From IMG/VR virus record IMGVR_UViG_3300039186_001174, positions 1 through 27,402 of that record: a DNA stretch of 27,402 nt; one strand, 5' to 3'. The notes below the pieces were generated by a model that worked only from the letters and a program-made list of their open reading frames with translations, had not been told where the DNA came from and made no database searches. The DNA is from a virus. Below, in pieces: positions 19,821 through 26,989 of the stretch. The position numbers were made by a program, and so were the translations under genes. Position 1 is the first letter of the stretch; each line of letters starts with the position of its first letter.

Positions 19821-21791
19821 ATGGCTGATATTACGAAAACAATAAAGATTGAAGCGACTGGTCTAAGAGAGATAAAATCTGAATTAGACGGGATTAATCA
19901 ATCTATGGATGAAGCTAGTGACCCAAGTAAATTCAAAGCTTTGTCATCAGAGGCTGATATGCTTACTAGCAAACTATCTCAAGCTAATACAGAATTAGAA
20001 GAAGTTGGGAAGAAGGATTACAGTCACGTCTCTGGTAGTTTATCTCAAATTGCTGGTGGACTTGGTGCGATAGCTACTGCTGCCGCTCTTGCGTTTGGTG
20101 GTGGTGATGATGCAGAAGAGTTCTTTAAAACACTTGCTACTGGTGCATCTATTACAATGGGTGTTGTTGGTGGTATTGAAGCTGTAAGTGGCGCTATTAA
20201 ATTACTTGGTGGTGTAACAAAGGTTCAAACTGTACTTCAAGCTGCACTTAATTTTGTGATGAGCGCAAACCCTATTATGTTAATAGTGGTTGGCATAGGC
20301 TTGCTTGTTGCGGCATTTATTGCATTCCAAGAACCAATAATGGATTTCATTAACTCATTCAAGAGTCTTGGTGATGTTATAATGTGGTTATTAACACCAT
20401 TTACCAATCTATTAAAGATGCTTGGTTTAATGGAGGATAAAGAAGGTGATTTAGAAAAAGTAAGAGCGGAGAACGCAAAGAAAGAACAAAAGAGGATAAC
20501 AGCAAAGAATATTGCACTTAGCAAAGAGTTAGAAGCAATTGATGAAGAACGAGATGCAATAATTTCAGCAAAGGATGATGTTTTAAAAGCACTTGAACTT
20601 GAAAAGGATACGCTTGAGGCTAACGGTGAATCAACTACTGAGGTAACTACAAAGGCTCTTGAAGCTGAGAAAGCAAAATTAGAAGCTGTATTAGAAGCTA
20701 ACAGACAGAAGATAGAAAACTGGGTAGAATACTATAGAACAGAAGCTGAATTGTCTGGACAATCTGTAGAAGATTATAAAGAACAAATGAAGCTAAGAGG
20801 GATTGACCTCGATTTACTTCAAAACAAAGCAAATGATTTACTTGCCGAAAACGAACGTAGTGTAAAATTCGCTGAGAATAAAATCACTAAATTCTTAAGA
20901 GAGCAACACGAGAGTAGAGCAAATGATGCTAAAGATACGATGGTTGAAACCATCGAGATAATGAAGGCTGAGTATTTATCTTACACAGAATGGATTAAAT
21001 CAATGGATGATTCAATCACTTTTGATGACGAAGAGGAATCTATACCAGAAGAGGATGATAAAATAATACCTGAGAAGATTTTCTTAACTGAAAAACAAAA
21101 GTTATTAAAAGAATATTATGACCAAGGCAAAATTGATAAGGATGAATTCGATTCTTACAATCTTGCATCTGAACAAGACTTGTCCGATAAATTAAGGGAC
21201 CTTAAAGTTCAAGAAGTTGATGGTAAGTTAGGTATCGCTCAAGATTATGCCAATTCAGCTAATGAGTTAGCTAGTGGTATATTTGCTTTATCAAATAGTT
21301 TTGGTAAACAAGATGAAGTAAGTAAAGAAAAGAGAGCGAAGAGACAATTCTACGTTCAAAAAGCTTTAAACTTATCTATGGCAGCTATTGATGGTGCTAG
21401 AGCAATAACGACTTCATTAGCAGCAGCACCAGTAGCAATTGCTGCTGCACCTAACCCAGTTGGTATTGCTTCATTAGCATTCGCTATTTCAAGCACAGCT
21501 GCTACAATGGCTAAAATCGCATCAGCAAGATACGGTGGTGGTGGTGGTGGTAGTTTATCTCCAACTGCTCCAAGCGGAATAGGTGCTGGTGGAAGTACTT
21601 CAACTGGACAACAAGTTCCAAATGGTCCAACTGGTCCTAACATCAACTTCAACAATAATGGAGATGGTAGTGGAAATAACGTAGGTGCTGGTGGTGGTAC
21701 AACAATAAGAACAGAAGTGGTTATTAGTGAAACAGCAATAACTGACGTACAAAGAAGAGTTGCGAATTATACAGAATCAGCACAATTATAA
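19821..21791 (+). CDS. Tape measure protein
   Basis: A 656-aa protein with tape-measure features: an N-terminal coiled-coil region (LREIKSELDGINQSMDEAS), hydrophobic Gly/Ala-rich segments (about 75-180, including IMLIVVGIGLLVAAFIAF) that form the membrane-inserting part, a long charged coiled coil (about 205-370), an Ala-rich hydrophobic segment (about 510-570), and a Gly/Asn-rich end. It sets tail length and helps DNA ejection. At the usual ratio of about 0.15 nm per residue the tail would be about 100 nm, suiting a siphovirus. It is downstream of the fibre genes, the reverse of the usual order, and its chaperone-like genes lie on the opposite strand at 23290-24605. Confidence 0.85.
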   Translation: MADITKTIKIEATGLREIKSELDGINQSMDEASDPSKFKALSSEADMLTSKLSQANTELEEVGKKDYSHVSGSLSQIAGGLGAIATAAALAFGGGDDAEEFFKTLATGASITMGVVGGIEAVSGAIKLLGGVTKVQTVLQAALNFVMSANPIMLIVVGIGLLVAAFIAFQEPIMDFINSFKSLGDVIMWLLTPFTNLLKMLGLMEDKEGDLEKVRAENAKKEQKRITAKNIALSKELEAIDEERDAIISAKDDVLKALELEKDTLEANGESTTEVTTKALEAEKAKLEAVLEANRQKIENWVEYYRTEAELSGQSVEDYKEQMKLRGIDLDLLQNKANDLLAENERSVKFAENKITKFLREQHESRANDAKDTMVETIEIMKAEYLSYTEWIKSMDDSITFDDEEESIPEEDDKIIPEKIFLTEKQKLLKEYYDQGKIDKDEFDSYNLASEQDLSDKLRDLKVQEVDGKLGIAQDYANSANELASGIFALSNSFGKQDEVSKEKRAKRQFYVQKALNLSMAAIDGARAITTSLAAAPVAIAAAPNPVGIASLAFAISSTAATMAKIASARYGGGGGGSLSPTAPSGIGAGGSTSTGQQVPNGPTGPNINFNNNGDGSGNNVGAGGGTTIRTEVVISETAITDVQRRVANYTESAQL

Positions 21792-21800
21792 ATTTAGAAA

Positions 21801-22994
21801 ATGATACAAGATAAGAACTATACATACAACGGAGTACTCAATATACTTGAGGCGTTTGCTAATGCACATCTTGATGTGAGAAGATTCATCGCTGAGGATG
21901 AGGACCAAATGAGTGAGATGACATCTAAGGAAGATAAATTCCCAGTGATGTTTGTTGCACCAGAAAATAATACTTATGATTGGCAAATGAATTCGTTTGG
22001 GATGCGTATATATGTGTACGACAGACTGATGAAAGATAGGTCAAATGTAAGCGACCTTAGAAGCAAGACGAATCAAATCTTAACTGACCTAGATGTTTAC
22101 TTAAGGTACGAGGATTTACCTGTTGATGTAACCAATATATCACAAGCATATACATTCTCTTCTGAATTAATGACTGATGTTACTGGTTGGTATTTTGATA
22201 TTTCAATTGATGTGCCTTCTTATGGTACTTGTAAAATACCATTTAGTGGTTCTCCAGTACCATCTGACCCAACTTGTGCTGTTGGTACAATTACTAATTC
22301 TGATGATTCATATAGTAATACTGTAGCAAGTGGTGGTGATTTAATCCTATCTGATATAACAGTAACTACTGGTAGTGGTGATTTAACTTATCCAGCAGCC
22401 ATTGATATTAACCTAAGTGGATATACTTCTGGTGGAACAATAGTATATAATACAGCTAATTTATTTAGAACTGGTGGACTTAATTGGGTAACTGGTGATG
22501 ACGGTGATTTAGGTTTTGGTCGTGGTGTTGATTTCTACACTCTTGATTTCAACAATGGCTTTGGTAATACCAATAGATTTACTGATGACATTGGAGGAAG
22601 TGGTTATACGAGTGACGTTGTTGTTGATTGGTCTACTTGGAATCAAGTAGATTCTACTGTTCTATGTTATTATAGAGTCGCTAATTCAAACACAACATTA
22701 ACTGTTCAATTAGCTGGACAACCTTATACTAGAGCAACATTATCTGGATGGTATGTACCAAATTACAAACAGATGAATAACATTCAGAATCTTGGTATTG
22801 CAAGAAATTATTTCAATTACCCACCATTCAATTTCCCATACACAGGAGCATCTGACAGATTATGGTGCTCTACAACAGATAGCGCAACTGTTGGATTGTT
22901 CTTCTTAAATACAGGAACAAGTTTAGGTGGGAAAAATGGTAACTATAAAGCACTTGTTTGTAGAACATATACATTAGCAGAACTTGGATTATAA
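21801..22994 (+). CDS. Tail terminator-like protein fused to DUF1566-type (C-lectin-like) domain
   Basis: A 397-aa protein in three parts. Residues 1-150 look like a tail terminator/completion protein (YNGVLNILEAFANAHLDVRR, FGMRIYVYDRLMKD, GWYFDISIDVPSYGTCKIPF). Residues 150-215 form a Cys/Ser/Thr-rich strand module (NSDDSYSNTVASGGDLILSD). Residues 215-397 resemble the DUF1566/Lcl C-terminal domain of the C-type-lectin-like superfamily: GRGVDFYTLDFNNGFGNTNR, VVVDWSTWNQVD, a YRVAN strand, SGWYVPNYKQMNN, and a final RTYTLAELGL. The lectin-like part suggests decoration or glycan binding at the head-tail junction. It ends one base into the next gene's ATG. Confidence 0.65.
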   Translation: MIQDKNYTYNGVLNILEAFANAHLDVRRFIAEDEDQMSEMTSKEDKFPVMFVAPENNTYDWQMNSFGMRIYVYDRLMKDRSNVSDLRSKTNQILTDLDVYLRYEDLPVDVTNISQAYTFSSELMTDVTGWYFDISIDVPSYGTCKIPFSGSPVPSDPTCAVGTITNSDDSYSNTVASGGDLILSDITVTTGSGDLTYPAAIDINLSGYTSGGTIVYNTANLFRTGGLNWVTGDDGDLGFGRGVDFYTLDFNNGFGNTNRFTDDIGGSGYTSDVVVDWSTWNQVDSTVLCYYRVANSNTTLTVQLAGQPYTRATLSGWYVPNYKQMNNIQNLGIARNYFNYPPFNFPYTGASDRLWCSTTDSATVGLFFLNTGTSLGGKNGNYKALVCRTYTLAELGL

Positions 22995-23293
22995 TGAAAA
23001 CGAATGCTAAAATAGAAGTTGAGAAGAATAGGCTTGAGCAGTTAATTACCACTGAACTTAAGAATAGGATTAAGGAACTTGATTTGATTGACACAGGCGC
23101 AATGCTTAGCACAATCAAATCAAGTATTAAATTCACTAGCAATGGTTATGATATTGATATTATGTCAACAGATTACTTTGACGAGATAGATTTGAAATAT
23201 GAGATTACTGATTATGTACTTAATCTTCCAATGGTTGAAGAAGGTATTGGTAATTTATTTGCAGATATAGTATTGTTAGAAATGCTTGATTAA
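22994..23293 (+). CDS. HK97 gp10-like tail/neck protein
   Basis: A 99-aa protein with an N-terminal helix (IEVEKNRLEQLITTELKNRI) and an LIDTGAMLSTIKSSI segment, the hallmark DTG...S motif of HK97 gp10-like tail-completion proteins, followed by beta strands and a helical end. Shorter than typical gp10 (130-150 aa), but such short forms occur. It is coupled to the terminator-like gene (TAATG overlap) and its end overlaps the convergent minus-strand gene by 4 bases, so late transcription here is convergent without an obvious terminator between. Confidence 0.65.
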   Translation: MKTNAKIEVEKNRLEQLITTELKNRIKELDLIDTGAMLSTIKSSIKFTSNGYDIDIMSTDYFDEIDLKYEITDYVLNLPMVEEGIGNLFADIVLLEMLD

Positions 23294-24045
23294 GATTTGT
23301 CAGCATAGACTTCTTTCATTGCCATCATATTGAATACGAATACAGCTGGTAATTCTAAGATAGCTTCAACCCTAGACCAATCACCACCGCTAACACCATC
23401 AAGCAGACTTTCCCAAGCATACTTACGTTTGACGTTATCCTTCTTTATCTCTTCTCTCTGCTCTTCAATTTCATTTGGGGTTAGATATTGTCTATCCTCT
23501 TCTGTTTCTTCGAAATTTTCATCTTCCAGTGAACCGAATAACTTGCTGAATTTATCCAAGACATTGGCTCTAAACTTAATTGCACCTTCAATAGAACCAA
23601 ACACAGTATTAACTGGTACTTCCATAAACTCATTAGCACGTTCTGAACACTTGAATTGATATGGTTCATAGATTGTATTACCCCACTCATCTTTATTGGT
23701 TCTACGGTACGCTAATGCCACTATCTTTTCATATGATTGGGTTGATATAAACTTGTCAAGGTCAATCCATTCCGCAAGTGTATATTTCATATATGGTTTA
23801 AGATTCCAATCATCGAATGATTCAGTTAACTTTGAGTCTGGTCTTGACAATAACCATTCATTCTCCTTAATGGCAGTATAGATGGTGGTAGATGTTTCAT
23901 CTTCCCAATCATCAGACTCTGAAAGTATACATAATTTCTCTAAGGATTTAGTAAAAAAGGGAGTTTCTTCATTTGAATCAACTTCTAATAATTCTAAATA
24001 CGTTACAAATGATACTTCTAGCCAACTCGTTGGTAGTTTTATCAT
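23290..24045 (-). CDS. Tail assembly chaperone-like protein (second of pair), antisense
   Basis: A 251-aa acidic protein. The N-terminus (KLPTSWLEVSFVTYLELLEV) and the NLKPYMKYTLAEWIDLDKFI and IVALAYRRTNKDEWGN segments fit a group of Bacteroidota phage proteins that I associate with tail assembly chaperones, which keep the tape measure soluble. The C-terminal half is helical and Glu-rich, ending with AVFVFNMMAMKEVYADKS. The start overlaps the stop of the upstream gene by one base (TAATG). Unlike lambda G/GT, I see no canonical slippery heptamer at the junction, so separate translation is expected. Being on the opposite strand from all other virion genes is unusual. Confidence 0.55.
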   Translation of the reverse strand: MIKLPTSWLEVSFVTYLELLEVDSNEETPFFTKSLEKLCILSESDDWEDETSTTIYTAIKENEWLLSRPDSKLTESFDDWNLKPYMKYTLAEWIDLDKFISTQSYEKIVALAYRRTNKDEWGNTIYEPYQFKCSERANEFMEVPVNTVFGSIEGAIKFRANVLDKFSKLFGSLEDENFEETEEDRQYLTPNEIEEQREEIKKDNVKRKYAWESLLDGVSGGDWSRVEAILELPAVFVFNMMAMKEVYADKS

Positions 24046-24605
24046 TATTTTATAGTTGCTAACATTTGAATGTTCTCCAAATAAGATTTAGAGACAGCCA
24101 TAACATATGGTAAACAAAAATCCATAGTCATTTCGTTCCCAAAGATTACTTGCTTATATCTTGTATGTGCTTCTGATTTATGTTCAGTATCTGGTGTATT
24201 CTCTTTTCTAAAAAGAATGGCCATTGCATATGAAATCCAACCACTACCATCTTCTTTCATCCTATTTTCAATAGAAGCGAAGTTTCTTGCATTCATTACA
24301 AATTCTTCACCTTCCTTAAAAGCGGAAAATTCTTTACCTTCAATAGTAATTGTTCTTGGAAGAGTTTCGGCTGGAACAAAGTCCTCTTGGAAGTCCTTAA
24401 TTATCTCAACCAATGTCTTGATGTCCATAATATCTAAAAAACTTTCAGTTAAACCTAATACTCCAAATGAATTCAAGTAGTAGTTATAGTCTAATCTTGC
24501 TTCACCACCATCAGTAGTTGTTATTTTAATGAATTCATTTAAAGTAATCTCACTTGGAAGAGTTCTTAAGGTTTCAATTGAACCTTTAACATCGTATTTT
24601 CTCAT
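24045..24605 (-). CDS. Tail assembly chaperone-like protein (first of pair), antisense
   Basis: A 186-aa protein. The N-terminus (LRTLPSEITLNEFIKITTTD) is followed by a small helical domain (LGLTESFLDIMDIKTLVEII), an ITIEGKEFSAFKEGEEF strand region and a helical end with WISYAMAILFRK. This layout resembles the N-terminal chaperone (G-like) proteins of Bacteroidota phages and parallels the protein encoded next to it. It has its own late motif on the minus strand at 24615-24650, so it is expressed with the virion genes although antisense to them. The role is inferred from pattern and pairing. Confidence 0.55.
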   Translation of the reverse strand: MRKYDVKGSIETLRTLPSEITLNEFIKITTTDGGEARLDYNYYLNSFGVLGLTESFLDIMDIKTLVEIIKDFQEDFVPAETLPRTITIEGKEFSAFKEGEEFVMNARNFASIENRMKEDGSGWISYAMAILFRKENTPDTEHKSEAHTRYKQVIFGNEMTMDFCLPYVMAVSKSYLENIQMLATIK

Positions 24606-24614
24606 AATTTGTTC

Positions 24615-24650
24615 TTTTCAAATATTGTAGCAACCAACGTAAAATGACAT
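24615..24650 (-). promoter_or_regulatory. Late phage promoter-like motif, minus strand
   Basis: On the minus strand, ATG box (rc of 24648-24650) then ACAATATTTGAAAA starting at 24628 (22 bases), 10 bases before the ATG of the chaperone-like gene at 24605. The whole stretch is nearly the same as copy 1 at 330-367. It diverges from the plus-strand copy at 24644-24677. Confidence 0.7.
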
Positions 24651-24677
24651 TTTTATAATTAATACAATATTTAAAAA
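24644..24677 (+). promoter_or_regulatory. Late phage promoter-like motif, copy 5
   Basis: ATG box at 24644-24646, then ACAATATTTAAAAA starting at 24664 (20 bases), 7 bases before the protease gene at 24684. Its upstream box is one half of the palindrome AAAATGACATTTT (24641-24653); the other half serves the divergent copy. Confidence 0.7.
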
Positions 24678-24683
24678 AGAAAT

Positions 24684-25916
24684 ATGCTAAAAAATAGCCT
24701 ACCTATATATAACGTTACGATTGACGATGAATACGGTGAGAACGGAGAAGTTCTTGGTATTGATTTAATCTCAAATGTAAAGAACCCAGCGTTTATCAAG
24801 GGTGTTGCATTTTCTAGTAAAGAACAGAAACAAATGCGTTTCACAGATTCAAAGAAATATAGAATAGCAGCTCCAGTGATGGTGCCAGATGATGTTTTTA
24901 GAAATGATGAAGACGGTGAGTATATGTTAACGTTCACTACTCAAGTCATTGAGAAGATAGCAAAGAAATTTATGAAAGGATTATCGAGTAAAGGCGGTGG
25001 TGTTTTCAATTTAGAGCACGAAGATGATATGGTTGATAGTTATATACTAGAAGCTATCCTTGTTGACGATGTAAATAAGATTAAGATGATTAAGGAATCA
25101 TATGGAGTAGATGTTCCAGAAGGTACTTTCTTCGTTGTTCAGCAATTCAACTCAATAGAAAAATTTGAAGAGTTAGTTGCTAATGGACAAACAGGATTTT
25201 CACTTGAAGGGTATTTAGGTATGTCTTTAGTTGAAGATGAAAATAAAAATAAAAAATCAAAATTAAGTAAGATGAAAAACAAAAAGAAATTTGTTGGATT
25301 TAAAAGAACTTTTAAATCAGCTTCAATGAAGAAGATGGAAGAAGTAATTGAAAACGATGATTTGATAATGGTTGCTGAGGAACTTGCTGAAGGTGCTTCA
25401 GTTATTGTTGTTGAAGATATTACTGCTGGTCCAATTGAGGACTTCTCTGGTGAGGTTGACACAATGGTTGACGGTGCTAAAGAAACTGTAATTATCGAGT
25501 CTGGTGTTATCACCGAAGTTGTTAAAGAAGCTGCACCAGTTGCAGAAGAAGTAATGTCCGAAGAAGTAATCGAAGAAGAAGTTACATTAGAAGAGTCTCC
25601 AAAAGAAGAAAAATTAGCTGAACCTATTGCGGAAGTAGTAGAGGAAGAATTAGCTGCACCAGTTGCTGAAGAAGTTGTTGAAGAAGAATTGGCAGAGCCA
25701 GTTGTTGAAGAAGCAATTGCTGAAGTTGCTGAGATTGTTGAAGAAGCACCAGCTGACAAAATGGAAGAGGTTTATCAAATGATTGCTGACCTTAAAGCTG
25801 AAATCGCTGACCTTAAACAAGAAGAAGTTGTTGAAGAAGAAGGAGAAATAGTTATGAACAAACAAAAATTTACCAACGTTTTAACAGCGTTTAACGAGTG
25901 GGCAGCTAGAAGCTAA
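24684..25916 (+). CDS. XkdF-type prohead protease fused to scaffold domain
   Basis: A 410-aa protein. The N-terminal domain (about 1-200) fits the XkdF-like phage serine protease family: LPIYNVTIDDEYG, ISNVKNPAFIKGVAF, YRIAAPVMVPDDVFRND, then the catalytic His112 in FNLEHED and Ser173 in TGFSLEGY. A Lys-rich linker follows (GFKRTFKSASMKKMEEV, about 205-222). The C-terminal part (about 270-390) is a Glu/Ala/Val/Pro low-complexity region plus a coiled coil (EVYQMIADLKAEIADLK), expected for an internal scaffold, and ends VLTAFNEWAARS. The protease should cleave the scaffold and mature the head. It precedes the capsid gene. A strong antisense frame over the Glu-rich region is a composition artefact. 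Confidence 0.88.
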   Translation: MLKNSLPIYNVTIDDEYGENGEVLGIDLISNVKNPAFIKGVAFSSKEQKQMRFTDSKKYRIAAPVMVPDDVFRNDEDGEYMLTFTTQVIEKIAKKFMKGLSSKGGGVFNLEHEDDMVDSYILEAILVDDVNKIKMIKESYGVDVPEGTFFVVQQFNSIEKFEELVANGQTGFSLEGYLGMSLVEDENKNKKSKLSKMKNKKKFVGFKRTFKSASMKKMEEVIENDDLIMVAEELAEGASVIVVEDITAGPIEDFSGEVDTMVDGAKETVIIESGVITEVVKEAAPVAEEVMSEEVIEEEVTLEESPKEEKLAEPIAEVVEEELAAPVAEEVVEEELAEPVVEEAIAEVAEIVEEAPADKMEEVYQMIADLKAEIADLKQEEVVEEEGEIVMNKQKFTNVLTAFNEWAARS

Positions 25917-25926
25917 TCCAAAAAAG

Positions 25927-25960
25927 TGTTAAAAAAATAATTAATACAATATTTAAAAAC
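25927..25960 (+). promoter_or_regulatory. Late phage promoter-like motif, copy 6 (major capsid)
   Basis: A GTG box (25927-25929, replacing ATG) then ACAATATTTAAAAA starting at 25947 (20 bases), followed by a tandem CAAA-rich leader (about 25960-25978) and the capsid ATG at 25979. The extended (CAAA)n leader is unique to this copy and may boost ribosome loading. Confidence 0.65.
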
Positions 25961-25978
25961 AAACAAACAAACAAAGAA

Positions 25979-26902
25979 ATGAGAAAATTAAAATTTGATT
26001 TAGACGTAGAAACTAATGCGTTACTATGCCCAAATCCTTCAGAATTTTTTGCAAAATCATATATTCAAGAGAATGTAGCAAATAACTTCAGGTCTATACC
26101 AGGTGTTAAAGAATCTACTAAAATAGCAAAAAACACATTTACTAACTTAATCAAAACTGCTGGTTGTTCTTGGAGCGACACTGATACAATTCTTGATGCT
26201 GAAACAGTGTCAGTTTGTCCCGCTGACATAATGCTGGAGGTTTGTCAATTTGATTTAGAATCTTCTTATGTAAGTATGAAAATGTCTGCAGGAGATGCAA
26301 ACTGGCAAGAAAATGAATTCCTTTCATATTTCTGGAGTGAACTTAGCGAAGCTGTTGCTGGTGAAGTTCAATCTATTAGATGGAATGGTGATACTAATTT
26401 AACTGGTGATACTTCAAACAAAGTTTGTGATGGTTATATCAAAAATATTGCTGCTGCAACAGGTTCAACAGAAACTACTGGTGCTACTGTAACTAGTTCA
26501 AACATCATTGCTACTCTTACTGCTCTTATTGGAACTCTTCCAGAGGCTGTAAAAGGAAATAAAAAGGATGTTAGAATCTATATGAGTGAAACTAATGCTT
26601 TCTATTACCAATTAGCAACATTAGGATTAAACAACAACTTTAACTACACTGGAGATTTAGACCTTAAATTTGCTGGTTATACAATCGCAGTTCAACCAGG
26701 TATGAATGATGATTATATCATCGCTGGTTCTGTTCAATCTTTCGGTTACATCTTCGATGGCGAAGGTGATGCAAAGAAATTAAAGATTGTAAATATGATT
26801 GACACTACTGCAGAGCCTATCCTTAGAGCTCGTATCGGAATGAAATTTGGATTTCCAATTTTGAATGACGGTGCTGAAACCGCATATTATAACGCATCAT
26901 AA
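25979..26902 (+). CDS. Major capsid protein
   Basis: A 307-aa protein following the protease/scaffold gene, within the HK97-fold size range. It has no catalytic motif. The N-terminal arm is followed by an Ala/Ser/Cys-containing core with long helices (about 115-130, ENEFLSYFWSELSEAVAGEV), a DVRIYMSETNAFYYQ segment typical of the P-domain of capsid proteins (strand-Ser-helix), a FAGYTIAVQPGMND segment, and a C-terminal ARIGMKFGFPILNDG strand pair. It has its own late motif and a strong terminator behind it, as expected for the most abundant virion protein. No cleavage site could be assigned. Confidence 0.85.
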   Translation: MRKLKFDLDVETNALLCPNPSEFFAKSYIQENVANNFRSIPGVKESTKIAKNTFTNLIKTAGCSWSDTDTILDAETVSVCPADIMLEVCQFDLESSYVSMKMSAGDANWQENEFLSYFWSELSEAVAGEVQSIRWNGDTNLTGDTSNKVCDGYIKNIAAATGSTETTGATVTSSNIIATLTALIGTLPEAVKGNKKDVRIYMSETNAFYYQLATLGLNNNFNYTGDLDLKFAGYTIAVQPGMNDDYIIAGSVQSFGYIFDGEGDAKKLKIVNMIDTTAEPILRARIGMKFGFPILNDGAETAYYNAS

Positions 26903-26930
26903 TAGAAGCGATAAAAAATAATAATTAACA

Positions 26931-26967
26931 AAAAAAAGGGTGAGTGTATTGCTCACCCTTTTTTTAT
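26931..26967 (+). terminator. Strong terminator behind the capsid gene
   Basis: A7-GGGTGAG (26931-26944) pairs with CTCACCC-T7 (26952-26965) around a 7-base loop, a 14-bp symmetric stem including the A/T tracts, with T-runs on both strands. The following tail gene at 26990 has no late motif, so it seems to depend on read-through past this terminator. Confidence 0.92.
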
Positions 26968-26989
26968 AAACAAAAAAAAATATAAAATT

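Noticed and set aside
21801-22994. Diversity-generating retroelement acting on the C-lectin-like domain
   Set aside because: No reverse transcriptase and no template repeat copy of the C-terminal region found in the window.
24035-24055. Programmed -1 frameshift between the two chaperone-like genes
   Set aside because: The junction (minus strand TATAAAATAATG) has no X-XXY-YYZ heptamer and no obvious downstream structure; a one-base overlapping restart is simpler.
25139-25759. Minus-strand 206-codon Ser/Thr-rich frame
   Set aside because: Exact antisense shadow of the Glu/Ala-rich scaffold region; its composition follows from GAA/GCT codons read in reverse.
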